64,000 bases of DNA from NCBI RefSeq assembly GCF_000374185.1, contig NZ_KB910518.1:222667-286666 (forward strand), given 5' to 3'. The stretch is from Paenibacillus sp. HW567 (lineage in GTDB: Bacteria; Bacillota; Bacilli; Paenibacillales; Paenibacillaceae). The notes beneath the pieces are model-generated. The model was given only the letters and a program-made list of their open reading frames with translations, made no database searches and was not told the DNA's origin. Below, piece by piece: positions 36,187 through 45,343 of the stretch; position 1 is the stretch's first letter, and the number at the start of each line of letters is the position of its first letter. The position numbers and the translations under genes were made by a program.

Positions 36187-36272
36187 AAAAGCCCCTTTGC
36201 CGCTGTCGGGACAAAGGGGGAGGGGGTAAAGAAAGAGCGTGTCTCCGAGTATTTGGAGACGCGCTTTTTTTT
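36187..36272 (+). repeat. Tail repeat T, copy 1 (two hairpins, ends as terminator)
   Basis: Hairpin CCCCTTTG/CAAAGGGG, a G-rich link, then GCGTGTCTCC/GGAGACGCGC followed by eight T (36235-36272 is a good terminator). Nearly identical to 36872-36951, which also follows a repeat B copy. Confidence 0.85.
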
Positions 36273-36451
36273 ATGTTGTTTAGGAAATTATGATTCCTCT
36301 TTCAAATGAGTGAAAATCAGTCGGATTCGATCTCCTTTTCCAACTAATGCTGGCGAAGAAGCAGGTGAGCAGTGCTATGTAGATTGAACTTGAAATTCCG
36401 TAGTCTTCATGTTGGATAACCATAATGGAATATTTGCATGACTGCACTTCT

Positions 36452-36625
36452 TGCAATAGAATACTTATTATTTTGCGTCGAATCGCCTTCTGCTGTATTT
36501 CGTGCAATAGACTTTCGAAATTAGAGTTAAAATCAGCTTTTCCAAGAGATTCTAATGTACGGAGTGCAGTAGATTGAGTTTTTGGAATGATCTATGGGTC
36601 ATCTGCTGCAGAGCTGCAATAGAAT
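36452..36625. repeat. Degenerate repeat G (TGCARTAGA motif)
   Basis: The motif TGCARTAGA starts at 36452, 36503, 36565 and 36615 (spacings 51, 62, 50), often preceded by CTGCTG. Related motifs occur at 48630 and 48743. No ORF. The whole 35965-37014 stretch is free of recognisable genes. Confidence 0.6.
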
Positions 36626-36681
36626 GGAATTCTGAGCTACCTACTGTCTTAGGTCCAATTTGTTCCTGGAAGGGCCCTGTT

Positions 36682-36840
36682 AGGTGCTGGCCGTAACTCC
36701 AGGGAATGTTTGGACTTCCGGCCGCTGTTATGTTTGGATTTCTTTGATTGGAACCGCTGATCGCGGTAGAAATCCAAACATAAAGGCGGACGTGTTCGCT
36801 CCGTAAGTATCCAAACCTCCCCTCCGTTACTTTCCACCTA
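36682..36840. repeat. Long palindromic repeat B, copy 3
   Basis: Outer arms TAGGTG/CACCTA and GTAAC/GTTAC, core GGGAATGTTTGGACTT. Inner stem ATGTTTGGATTTC faces GAAATCCAAACAT, a third base composition with pairing kept. Followed by T2. Confidence 0.85.
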
Positions 36841-36871
36841 AAGGTGGTTTTTAAGGCATCAAGCAAGAACG

Positions 36872-36951
36872 GAAAGCCCCTTTGCCGCTGTCGGGACAAA
36901 GGGGGAGGGGGTAAGGGAAGAGCGTGTCTCCGAGTATTTGGAGACGCGCTT
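36872..36951 (+). repeat. Tail repeat T, copy 2
   Basis: Same two hairpins as T1, but the final T tract is interrupted (TTATTTA), so termination would be weaker. B2+T1 and B3+T2 form a direct duplication about 680 bases apart. Confidence 0.85.
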
Positions 36952-37014
36952 ATTTACTTACAGAATGCTTCTGTTCCAAGGAATACACGCTATTCGCGAA
37001 ATCCGCGATAAACT

Positions 37015-38535
37015 CTATTTCTTGGAGAGCAGCTCGATACTGTGCGTCTCTAGAATTGGATTCCAGATGCGATTAACCGATAAGGTAAGCGGCTGCGGGT
37101 AATCTGCGGCCTGATTGTCAAAAAATAAACTCATCTCGTCCATTCCCGTACCATCTCTGGAGGTCGTGGTGCCGCCGAAATTGTATAGTGCAGCTTCCCG
37201 GTTCGTTCTTTCGTGTACCTGGCCGTCCGCATCGGTAAAATTATCGGCGAGCCATGTGCCGGTGTACTCCGCCTGCACCGCGCCTTGCGAATCGGTATAA
37301 TAAGACAGGCTGGTCACCTTGCGCCGGAGCAGAATCTCATCCTCTGTTGCATGATGCTCTTGCTTGGATGTGACAATTTCAAAATCGTCTGTCGGCGCTT
37401 CAATAACCTGCTGCTTGTTCAGATCGGCCACAAATTTCATGCGGTCCGGCTCCAGAGCCGAGATACCGGCAATCTTCAGCGTGGCGGAGTCCGGCTGGTT
37501 AAGCCCGGTATGCCTGAACACCAGCGTTGCCTGCGACTGGTCTGTGTACACCTCGGAATTATCGGCCGTGATTCTGCCCGGATACACCAATTTATCGGTT
37601 TGACTCCCGCTGCTTGCGATTAGAACGGGATTAAGCAGACTGAATATCCGTTTGGTGTTCGCCTTGTCATACTCCAGATCAACATAGGTATTGAGCGGAG
37701 TATACTCCACCTGGAGCACTTTGATCTTCTGACCGTCTACCGTCAGCGTGCGATCCACAGGCAACGTATGCTCCCGGTCCTTGAATGTGGCCGGATCAAG
37801 CTCGAACGATACCTCCAGACCGGTCCGGTACTTGCTGCTGCTGGAAGCGAGCGCCTCATCGGACGTTCCGGTGAGAATCAGAGTGAACTTCACAGCCTTG
37901 GAATAGGCGATGGAAGCGGGATAGTTGGTGGAATAAATAAAATCCTTGCTTTGGCCGGGCTGAATCCGGGAGTCGCTAGAGTATGCCATTTCCAGGGATG
38001 CACCTCTATGCGGAGATGGAACCTCATAATCCCCGAATTGAATCTTTGTATCCGCAGGTGTGATTTCTTTTTCCGTATCGTTCTGCACACTGAACAGAAT
38101 ATACACTTTGCGGCCGTCCGTGACGGCGCCATCCACATCCATGCGGCAGCCTTTGTTTGTCGCGCTTTGCCGGACCGGCTTGACCAGATCCCGTTCCAGT
38201 ATGTCGGCAACCAGCCGATTGTGTAATGGCTGGCTGCGATAGCCCGCAAAATCATTCCAGCTTTTGGTGCTGGCCGTCTGCACCGAACCGCCAAGGCCGG
38301 AATCGTCCGTACCTAAGGCTGGCAGGCCGATGGAGGAGAAGATCAGAACAACGGCTGCCGCTGCGGCAAGTACCGCTCCTGCTCCGTAAGAATAGAAACG
38401 CCGCTTGCTGCGTTTTTTGCCTTGCGCCATTCCGCTGCGCATTGCATTATAAATTTTCATTTCCCGGATCGTTTCCGCATTATGATTAACCTCCAGGGCA
38501 TCCTGTTTCAGGATGTGTTCTTCTTTTTCCGACAT
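37015..38535 (-). CDS. Anti-sigma factor-like membrane protein (DUF4179)
   Basis: 506 residues from the ATG at 38535 (GGAGG eight bases upstream). A cytoplasmic N-terminus (about 1-50) is followed by a single membrane helix (YGAGAVLAAAAAVVLIFSSI, about 50-70). The large extracytoplasmic beta-rich region contains the DUF4179 domain. Directly downstream of an ECF sigma gene, the standard sigma/anti-sigma arrangement. It probably holds the sigma factor until an envelope signal arrives. Confidence 0.85.
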   Translation of the reverse strand: MSEKEEHILKQDALEVNHNAETIREMKIYNAMRSGMAQGKKRSKRRFYSYGAGAVLAAAAAVVLIFSSIGLPALGTDDSGLGGSVQTASTKSWNDFAGYRSQPLHNRLVADILERDLVKPVRQSATNKGCRMDVDGAVTDGRKVYILFSVQNDTEKEITPADTKIQFGDYEVPSPHRGASLEMAYSSDSRIQPGQSKDFIYSTNYPASIAYSKAVKFTLILTGTSDEALASSSSKYRTGLEVSFELDPATFKDREHTLPVDRTLTVDGQKIKVLQVEYTPLNTYVDLEYDKANTKRIFSLLNPVLIASSGSQTDKLVYPGRITADNSEVYTDQSQATLVFRHTGLNQPDSATLKIAGISALEPDRMKFVADLNKQQVIEAPTDDFEIVTSKQEHHATEDEILLRRKVTSLSYYTDSQGAVQAEYTGTWLADNFTDADGQVHERTNREAALYNFGGTTTSRDGTGMDEMSLFFDNQAADYPQPLTLSVNRIWNPILETHSIELLSKK

Positions 38536-38555
38536 TTCTGTCACCTCCTGCATGC

Positions 38556-39065
38556 TCACAAATAGTTCCGCAACTGCCCCAGTCCTTCGCGCAGCCAGGT
38601 TTTGATCGTGCCTTCGGGTTTATTCAGCACCTTGGCAATTTCGGCAGTCGTCATGTCCTGGTAATATTTGAGCATCACGACATGCCGGTATTTCGGCTTC
38701 AACCGGCTCATCGCCCGCTCCAGATCGAGCCGGTCGCTGCTCCTCATCTCCTGGGCTTCCTTCTCCTCGAGCTTCTCCACCGGCACGACGCGTTTTTTGC
38801 GCCGCAGCTCATCCATGCAGCAGTTGATGGTAATCCGGATTAGCCAGGGCGTGAAGGCCTGCTCGTTTTTGAGCTTTTTGCGCTTCATCCAGGCCCGGCA
38901 CGACGCTTCCTGCACTGCTTCCAGGGCATCCGCTTCGGAACGCAGATAGCTGTATGCGATCGCATACAGCTTACGGTGCTCGCCCGCAAGCCGCCGAAAG
39001 AATACCTCTTCATCCATCAGCGTAAAATCCGCTGTATTGGCCTTGTTCATTATGTTCTCCACCAT
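38556..39065 (-). CDS. ECF-type RNA polymerase sigma factor
   Basis: 169 residues. Region 2 (YAIAYSYLRSEADALEAVQEASCRAW) and region 4 (SRLKPKYRHVVMLKYYQDMT then TAEIAKVLNKPEGTIKTWLR) are clear; similar to SigV/SigX-type ECF factors. Two starts are possible: the ATG at 39065 (GAGGGGG upstream) or the ATG five codons later (GGTGGAG upstream). Paired with the DUF4179 anti-sigma gene. Confidence 0.92.
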   Translation of the reverse strand: MVENIMNKANTADFTLMDEEVFFRRLAGEHRKLYAIAYSYLRSEADALEAVQEASCRAWMKRKKLKNEQAFTPWLIRITINCCMDELRRKKRVVPVEKLEEKEAQEMRSSDRLDLERAMSRLKPKYRHVVMLKYYQDMTTAEIAKVLNKPEGTIKTWLREGLGQLRNYL

Positions 39066-39224
39066 TCAACACCCCCTCTTCCTTGTTTGTACCCCGCTAT
39101 GGAAGAAGTCGCCCCGTAATAGGTTTTCGCAAGTAAGACGGAGCTGACCGGAAAAAAGATTGATTTTTTTCTAAATTAAAACACAAACAGGAATAGGCCA
39201 ACCAGTAGTTTCTGGCTGACCTGA

Positions 39225-39252
39225 TAAAAAAGACACCCCTAAAATTGTCTTA
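39225..39252 (-). terminator. Terminator of the AraC sensor-regulator
   Basis: On the minus strand AAGACA/TGTCTT around AATTTTAGGGG-type loop bases, followed by TTTTTT. Confidence 0.7.
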
Positions 39253-39261
39253 AGACCAGTA

Positions 39262-41493
39262 CTATGCGTGTTTGGAACGGCGGTAGTCGTTAGGGGTGGT
39301 GCCGAAGCTGCGCTTGAACATCCGGTGCAGGTAAGAGCTGCTGGTGAAGCCGCAGCGTTCGGCAATGGTCGTCACGGGCAGGTCGGTATTCTCCAGCAGA
39401 CTGCATACCTCGCGCATCCGCACCTCCAGAATAACGTCTACGATACTCGTCAGCGTCTGCTGCTTGTAAAGACGGCTGATATAAATCGGAGACATATCCA
39501 GTTCATCTGCGATTTGATTGAGGCTTAGGCTGGGCTCCATGTAAGCGCCGTTGATTTTTTGATTAATCAGGCGGACCAGATCATGCTGCTTGGAGCTTTT
39601 TTTCTCGGCCAATTGCTCGTACATTCCGCTAAACAGGGCGAAAAAGGCCAGCTCCAGCTCATCGACGGTTTCTACAGCATCTAAAGTAGGCAGCTGAACG
39701 TCTCCCTCATTTTGTAAACGATTACGTTTCTGGACAGTATTGATGATTTCCTTAATTGTTACACTGAGCCTGGATACCGCGAGCTGGACTGTTGGGAACG
39801 GATAGGATGCGGTCTCGCGGATAATGCTGCTGAAATGCTCCCGGGCATCTTCTATTTTACCGCTCATGAGGGTATCCACGAGCTTTTTCTCTTTTTCAGT
39901 AGGATAGTGATAGGCATTGGCTTGAAGCTCATTGATGGACCCAGCGCTGATTATGCAGCCATGCCCGTAGAACAGCCGGTGATTCGACGCTTCCCTAACT
40001 TGCTTGTATAGCTGAGGGAGCTGCTGAGGGTTGTGGTCAATATGGCTGTAGGTCAAAGTAAGACTGATCTTCAAGTAGTCGGAGCAAGCCTGCTGAATCT
40101 GCCGGAGCAGTGTTTCGATCAGCACGGTGTCCGAATATTCCTTGGGGTCAACGATGTTCAGCAGCACAAGGATGCCGTCATCATTCATATCCACGGTCTC
40201 CACCCGGTAGGTCTGGCCGCAAATTTCGGAAGCGATGTTCATAATCGCAAACTTATACGCCAGCAAATAGGAGGAACGGGCCTCCCTGTAATCTTTGTAA
40301 TCGTCAATCCGCAGCAGGATCAGGCGATAATCATCGCTAAAGGTAAAATGGATGCCGAGCTGCTGCAGCTTCTCCACCTGCTGAATGGATTGCAGAGGCT
40401 TCAGGCCGAGGACCAGGTCCCGCAGCGTATTTTGCTTGATCGTAAACATACTGTCGCGTTTCTCGCTCTCCAGAACATTCATCTCCTTGACAATCCGGTC
40501 AATCGGCAGATAGAGGCTCCGCGACATGAGCCAGGAAAACCCGATGCCTGCAACAAATATAACCGCTGCAATCAGCAGAGTGGCGTTGCGGATGTTATTA
40601 GTCTGCTCGGTAATGATGTCATAAGGTGTAATGCGCACGTACTGCCAGCTTAAATCATCCGGCGCCGTATAGGAGATCAGCGAGCTCATTCCATCGAATT
40701 TGTCGATAAAATAACCGGCCTTCTGCCCCTTGATCCGCTGCTGAACCCAGTTCGCTTCCTGCGGAGACAATGGCTGCTGCTCCAGCGTGTTGCCGGACAG
40801 AAAAGCCCCCTGGTCGCCAAGAATAAAGGTGGAGCTTCTGGAATCTGCGGGACTGGTAATCTCTTTATTGATCCAAGGAGCAGAGATATTGACGATCACG
40901 GCAGAGTTAATCGCCCGGTCCCAGCCGATGGCATCGTAACATAAGAAAGTGTAGGCCCTAACCTGGTCGTTCTGCTCGGCACCGTTCGAATATACCCGGG
41001 GAATGGGGGTGAACGGCTTGTATTCCCGGTAGTGGTTCAGAATATCCAGAATATTGGTGTCTACGAGCTCTTTTTCAGTAAATACGCCGTTCTGGCCTTC
41101 GGAAGAGGAGATGTACAGCCGCCCGCTTGAAGGATTGTAGACATAAATGGATTCGATATAAGGCATGGAATTCAGATAGTTGCGCAGCTCCGACATGGCG
41201 GCCGTGACATCATAAATATCCGGCTTGTCGTAGAAAACAATTTTCGAGACGGTGCTGTTGCGGTAAATTTGAAATGAAAGCGATTGCGCCGCTTCGGTCA
41301 TGTTAACAACCTCTTTGCTCGTCTGGGTAAGGTTGCTTAGATCTGAGCGAAAGGCTTGTGTTTTCTCCACCCCAATGTAGTACTTGTAGTAGATAATGGT
41401 GGATACGAGGAAGGTTAAGGATACACATAACGTCATACTGACCAATACTTTGCTGTAGAGTGCTCTTTTGTTGCCAATCTTGTTCAGTCTCAT
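39262..41493 (-). CDS. Membrane-bound AraC-family sensor regulator
   Basis: 743 residues from the ATG at 41493. Membrane helix about 15-35, an extracytoplasmic Cache-like sensor (about 40-290), a second helix (ATLLIAAVIFVAGIGFSWLM), a HAMP-like/linker region, and a C-terminal AraC double helix-turn-helix (SLNQIADELDMSPIYISRLY and VTTIAERCGFTSSSYLHRMF). Common in Paenibacillus next to LplABC-type sugar importers, but here it lies downstream of the microcompartment operon and upstream of an ECF pair. Its signal is unknown. Confidence 0.9.
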   Translation of the reverse strand: MRLNKIGNKRALYSKVLVSMTLCVSLTFLVSTIIYYKYYIGVEKTQAFRSDLSNLTQTSKEVVNMTEAAQSLSFQIYRNSTVSKIVFYDKPDIYDVTAAMSELRNYLNSMPYIESIYVYNPSSGRLYISSSEGQNGVFTEKELVDTNILDILNHYREYKPFTPIPRVYSNGAEQNDQVRAYTFLCYDAIGWDRAINSAVIVNISAPWINKEITSPADSRSSTFILGDQGAFLSGNTLEQQPLSPQEANWVQQRIKGQKAGYFIDKFDGMSSLISYTAPDDLSWQYVRITPYDIITEQTNNIRNATLLIAAVIFVAGIGFSWLMSRSLYLPIDRIVKEMNVLESEKRDSMFTIKQNTLRDLVLGLKPLQSIQQVEKLQQLGIHFTFSDDYRLILLRIDDYKDYREARSSYLLAYKFAIMNIASEICGQTYRVETVDMNDDGILVLLNIVDPKEYSDTVLIETLLRQIQQACSDYLKISLTLTYSHIDHNPQQLPQLYKQVREASNHRLFYGHGCIISAGSINELQANAYHYPTEKEKKLVDTLMSGKIEDAREHFSSIIRETASYPFPTVQLAVSRLSVTIKEIINTVQKRNRLQNEGDVQLPTLDAVETVDELELAFFALFSGMYEQLAEKKSSKQHDLVRLINQKINGAYMEPSLSLNQIADELDMSPIYISRLYKQQTLTSIVDVILEVRMREVCSLLENTDLPVTTIAERCGFTSSSYLHRMFKRSFGTTPNDYRRSKHA

Positions 41494-41746
41494 AAGCATC
41501 CCCCTAATTCACTGTGTACTGACTTATTCGTCATCTCATCTTTTTATAGTTCACAGTATAAGTATAATCTTCACACCGTGAACAGAACAGTGGATCAAGC
41601 TGGAAACAGTGTACAAAGATGATACCCGAGGCAGTGAACAAATCTAATTTTTATGTACAAAAGCTACAATGTGCGCGAAAATATTGGCTTCGGGGCGAAG
41701 TTGGAGGACGTAGGGTTCAGCCTGCTGTGGCAAGAAAGAATGCAGC

Positions 41747-41770
41747 AAAAAAAGCCGGTGGCCCGGCTTT
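41747..41770 (-). terminator. Terminator of the microcompartment operon
   Basis: On the minus strand AAAGCCGG-GCCA-CCGGCTTT followed by a T run, eight bases after the last operon gene. Confidence 0.92.
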
Positions 41771-41777
41771 AGGAAGT

Positions 41778-42389
41778 TCACTGGCCTTCGGCAATCTGCA
41801 TTTGCAGCGGGGTGACCTTGAAGCCGTTGACGGGGGCCAAGTCCTGGGAGCAGGAGGAGAGGGCGACGATTACATCGGTAAGCGCCAGCAGGGCCACATA
41901 ATCTCCGGGCCTCGAGAGCGGCTCCTCAATTACATAGTCGAGATTCTCGTCCAGTGCATTGTTCATGAACCAATTGATCGGATCGGGGATTTCCAGATGA
42001 CCTAGCTGGTATTTGTGCAGCGCCTTCTGCAGATTGTCATGGCAATTCGGGTGCTCCTCCAGTCCGAAATCAACCTTGTAGCGGTAATAGTCGCAGGCCG
42101 GGAAAAAGAAATCATGCTTGCCCACGGTATCCTTCGTTAGCTGCATGAGCGGTCTCCGGCGGTTGCTGTACAGCCCGTCGCCGATCTTCAGCCGGATGCT
42201 GCTGAGCGAGGAGCGCATATGCACCGGCGAGACATGCTCGCCCGGGTCCTCCGCATTGAAGCAGATAAAATCGCCAACCTGCTTGCCTTCCACATCAATG
42301 ATATAGAGCGTCTGGCCCTTGCGTACCCGGAGGCTTCTGCCCTCATAGGGCGGGACCGTAATTTCCTCAACGATAATGGCGTTTCTCAT
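41778..42389 (-). CDS. DUF1989 / urea carboxylase-associated family protein
   Basis: 203 residues. It matches the family annotated as urea carboxylase-associated (UAAP), with typical stretches IIDVEGKQVGDFICFNAEDP, HVSPVHMRSSL and NCHDNLQKAL. The biochemical role of the family is not established; genetic links are to urea, guanidine and allantoin nitrogen metabolism. Cys and His residues (SCSQD, HPNCHDN) could bind metal. It is the last gene of the microcompartment operon, 25 bases after the cyclase gene. AGGTGAAGG precedes the ATG. Confidence 0.82.
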   Translation of the reverse strand: MRNAIIVEEITVPPYEGRSLRVRKGQTLYIIDVEGKQVGDFICFNAEDPGEHVSPVHMRSSLSSIRLKIGDGLYSNRRRPLMQLTKDTVGKHDFFFPACDYYRYKVDFGLEEHPNCHDNLQKALHKYQLGHLEIPDPINWFMNNALDENLDYVIEEPLSRPGDYVALLALTDVIVALSSCSQDLAPVNGFKVTPLQMQIAEGQ

Positions 42390-42413
42390 GTTACCTTCAC
42401 CTGCCTAAAGTGT

Positions 42414-43097
42414 TTAGTCAACGAACACCGCGACGGCCCGGACAGGGGAGCCGGTGCCTTTGCGGATTTTGAGCGGGAGTCCAAAGTACAGAAAGCGTTT
42501 TTGAGCGATTTTATCGAGATTGCATAGATTTTCGGTATTGGTCATTCGATACTCACGGCAGATCAGATGCCCGGAGAATCGTGTATCCAGCGGATTGTCG
42601 ATGGAAGGAGCGTCAATGCCGATATTGACAATGCCCTGTTCCGCGAGCCACTTCGCCGCCTCGTAGTCCAGTCCGGTGTAGCGGGTCAGCCATTCCTCCG
42701 TGCCGTAAGCGCGGCTATAGTGTCCGGTGTAGAGCAGCACAATGTCGCCTTTGTCGAGATGAAGATACCCTCTGCGCAGCGCTTCCTCCAGGTTCTGGCG
42801 GGTAACATAGCTATCCGGCGAGACATGGGAGACGTCAAGGCAGACGGCCGGTCCATAAAAATACTCCAGCGGCATCTCGTCGATGGTCGGGCCTTGCGGA
42901 TCATATTCGTAGATGGCGTCGCTATGGGTGGGTCCATGCTCATTGATGATCAGATTGTTCGTGGCGAACTCGAAGCCCAGCTTCTGCCGGCTCTCCTCAT
43001 GGCTCATGTTGGGAAAGATCATCGTTTTCTGATGGGGCGGGAATACCGGCATTCCCTGATAGATTTCCTGAGAGAGGTCAATGACTTGAATTCCCAT
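42414..43097 (-). CDS. Cyclase-family metal-dependent hydrolase (kynurenine formamidase/isatin hydrolase-like)
   Basis: 227 residues from the ATG at 43097 (AAGGAGGTG upstream). The family hydrolyses amide or cyclic amide bonds with two metal ions. The motif HGPTHSDAIYEYDP stands where KynB and isatin hydrolases have HxGTHxDAPxH, so the His four residues after the Asp is replaced by Glu. The rest (MPLEYFYGPAVCLDVSH, INIGIDAPSID-type loop, YFGLPLKI) fits the family. Between adenine deaminase and DUF1989, it may open a heterocyclic intermediate. Substrate unknown. Confidence 0.85.
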   Translation of the reverse strand: MGIQVIDLSQEIYQGMPVFPPHQKTMIFPNMSHEESRQKLGFEFATNNLIINEHGPTHSDAIYEYDPQGPTIDEMPLEYFYGPAVCLDVSHVSPDSYVTRQNLEEALRRGYLHLDKGDIVLLYTGHYSRAYGTEEWLTRYTGLDYEAAKWLAEQGIVNIGIDAPSIDNPLDTRFSGHLICREYRMTNTENLCNLDKIAQKRFLYFGLPLKIRKGTGSPVRAVAVFVD

Positions 43098-43199
43098 GGA
43101 AGACACCTCCTTGTGCGTGTTAGTCAAAAGCGTCCCGCTGCTCCGGCGGGCACTGCCGTTAGCGGGAATATTGGTGAACGAAGCTGTACGTCTAAACCG

Positions 43200-45014
43200 T
43201 TAAGCCAGCGGCGGCAGTACGGTAAAGGCATCCGCGTCGATCAGGCCGATGTCGGTGATTTTCCACGCCGGGCTGGTGACGAGCGAGAGGAAGGACAGGT
43301 GCATGAACGGCACGTGCAGCGTGCAGCCCAGCTCCTCGCGGGCCAGCCGGTGCAGCTCGGTAATTCTGGCGCTCATTTCCTTGCCGGTCAGCTCGTCGGT
43401 CATCAGCCCGCCGATGCGCAGGGGCAGATCGCCGACCACCTTGCCGCCCTCGATCATGGCAATTCCGCCGTCCATGGCGATAACGCGGTTAACCGCCGTC
43501 ACCATATCGGCGTAATTGGTGCCGGTGACGATGATGTTATGCGTATCGTGGGCCACGCTTTCGGCGATAGCTCCGGCCTTCAGCTTCATGCCGCGCACAA
43601 AGGTCTTGCCGATCTTGCCGCTGCGGCCATGCCGCTCGACAACGAGCAGGGGCAGGAGATCCTCTTCAACAGAGGGCTGCACAACCCCGTCCTTGACGGC
43701 GGCAGTGTAGATTCCGGCCCCGGTCAGGTTCTGGTCGGGAATGATCTCGATGGCGCGGACCCGGACGCTGCCTTGTGCGCCGCCTGAGGGCAATTGCAGC
43801 TCTTCCAGCTTGACAGGCTTGCGTTTGACGGATTTTTTGACCGAGCCGGGATAAATGTAAGAGGGGATCTCACGGGTCAGCTCGCCATTCTGGGCGACCT
43901 GAACTCCGCCGATATACACCTCTGCAATCGTCATTTGCGCCAAATCGCTGATGACGGCGATGTCGGCCTTGGCCCCCGGGGCGAGCAGACCAATATCCTC
44001 GAAGCCAAAGTGGGTGGCCGGATTGATCGTCACCATTTGAATCGCCTCAACGGGGTCGATGCCTACGGCAATCGTCCGGCGCACGATATCGTTCATGTGG
44101 CCGTGCTTCAGCAGATCCTCGGGCACCATATCGTCGGACACCAGAATCGCCCGCCGGGAATCCATCCCTTCCTCGGTAATCGCCCGGATGCATTCGGCCA
44201 TATTCCGCTGTGAGGAGCCTTCACGCATGAACACACTGACGCCGTAGCGCAGCTTCTCCATCATTTCTTCTTTGGTTGTTGTCTCATGGCAGGAGACATG
44301 GCCGCCGCCGCAGATGATGTGGGCGGCAAGCTCCGGGCCGAACAGGCCGGGGGCGTTGCCCTCGATGCTTTTGCCGATGGACTTGGCGTAAGAGACGGAG
44401 GCAAGCAGATCATCAATAAGATAAGGGGCATTGCGGTACACAGGATGAACGTTGCTGAATCCCTGCAGCTCGCCGATTCCCTGCACATAATCATCGCTCA
44501 GCAGCTCCTGCATATCCTTGGAGCCAATGTCGGCGCCGGCGGTCTCCAGGCCAGGCACATCAGGCGTGAGACAGGGGACGGTGAACAGAACACGGTTCGG
44601 TAAGGTTTTGGCTTCTTCAATCATTGCCTTCATGCCGGGGACACCCAGCACATTGCCAATTTCATGCGGATCGGCGATTAAGGTTGTTGTGCCTGTAGGA
44701 ATGGACAGCTTGGAGAATTCCGTAACGGTCAGCATTGCGCTCTCAAAATGCATATGCGAATCAATGAAGCCCGGGCTGATAAACTTCCCGGTCATATCCC
44801 TGGTGACAGTGGCAGGGCCGATCAGCTTATCGGCTTTGCCCACAAGCAGAATCCGGTCGCCTTTGACCGCCACATCGCCGGGATAGATCTCCCGGGTAAT
44901 CACATTGATAATGTAGCCGCCTGTCAGCACTAAGTCGGCGTGAAGATGATCGGACAGCAGCACGTCAATCATCCGCCGCTTCTGGATCGCATCTTTAATC
45001 TCTGTAGTCAGCAT
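43200..45014 (-). CDS. ade: Adenine deaminase
   Basis: 604 residues, close to the usual Ade length. Converts adenine to hypoxanthine and ammonia. Metal and active-site motifs: GFIDSHMHFES, ADPHEIGNVLG, CGGGHVSCHETTTKEEMMEK, REGSSQRNM and ILVSDDMVPEDL; the C-terminal Ade domain ends LSFLSLVTSPAWKITDIGL. AGGAGG precedes the ATG. It lies four bases after a BMC-P shell gene and inside the shell operon, which is unusual and suggests a link to the microcompartment. A related amidohydrolase activity, for example on aminoimidazole, cannot be excluded. Confidence 0.92.
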   Translation of the reverse strand: MLTTEIKDAIQKRRMIDVLLSDHLHADLVLTGGYIINVITREIYPGDVAVKGDRILLVGKADKLIGPATVTRDMTGKFISPGFIDSHMHFESAMLTVTEFSKLSIPTGTTTLIADPHEIGNVLGVPGMKAMIEEAKTLPNRVLFTVPCLTPDVPGLETAGADIGSKDMQELLSDDYVQGIGELQGFSNVHPVYRNAPYLIDDLLASVSYAKSIGKSIEGNAPGLFGPELAAHIICGGGHVSCHETTTKEEMMEKLRYGVSVFMREGSSQRNMAECIRAITEEGMDSRRAILVSDDMVPEDLLKHGHMNDIVRRTIAVGIDPVEAIQMVTINPATHFGFEDIGLLAPGAKADIAVISDLAQMTIAEVYIGGVQVAQNGELTREIPSYIYPGSVKKSVKRKPVKLEELQLPSGGAQGSVRVRAIEIIPDQNLTGAGIYTAAVKDGVVQPSVEEDLLPLLVVERHGRSGKIGKTFVRGMKLKAGAIAESVAHDTHNIIVTGTNYADMVTAVNRVIAMDGGIAMIEGGKVVGDLPLRIGGLMTDELTGKEMSARITELHRLAREELGCTLHVPFMHLSFLSLVTSPAWKITDIGLIDADAFTVLPPLA

Positions 45015-45017
45015 ATG

Positions 45018-45299
45018 CTACAAACCTCCTGCTCCGGGACAATCCACACTGTCCACAATGCCCACAATCGCGGCGTCGATGGGGGCATTCGGATGCTGTG
45101 TGGCTCTTGACGCCACGCTGCCGATGACGTAGATGATCGTCTCCCCGATGCCTGCGCCAACTGTATCGACAGCAATGACCGGCTGCCCGGCGGACGAGCC
45201 GCCCGGAAGGATCGGCTGTATAATCAGCAGCTTGGCGCCGACGAGATTCTCATCCTTTCTCGTGGCAACGACGTGCCCGGTAATGAGTCCCAGCTTCAT
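45018..45299 (-). CDS. Microcompartment vertex protein, BMC-P (EutN/CcmL family)
   Basis: 93 residues, the usual size of the pentameric vertex protein. Starts MKLGLITGHVVATRKDENLVG and contains VDTVGAGIGETIIYVIGSVAS, the EutN/CcmL signature. Pentamers cap the corners of the shell. AGAGGTG precedes the ATG. Only BMC-P gene in the window. Confidence 0.95.
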   Translation of the reverse strand: MKLGLITGHVVATRKDENLVGAKLLIIQPILPGGSSAGQPVIAVDTVGAGIGETIIYVIGSVASRATQHPNAPIDAAIVGIVDSVDCPGAGGL

Positions 45300-45343
45300 G
45301 TGATTGTCACCTCTTTGATTTGAATGAATGATATGTGAGACTG

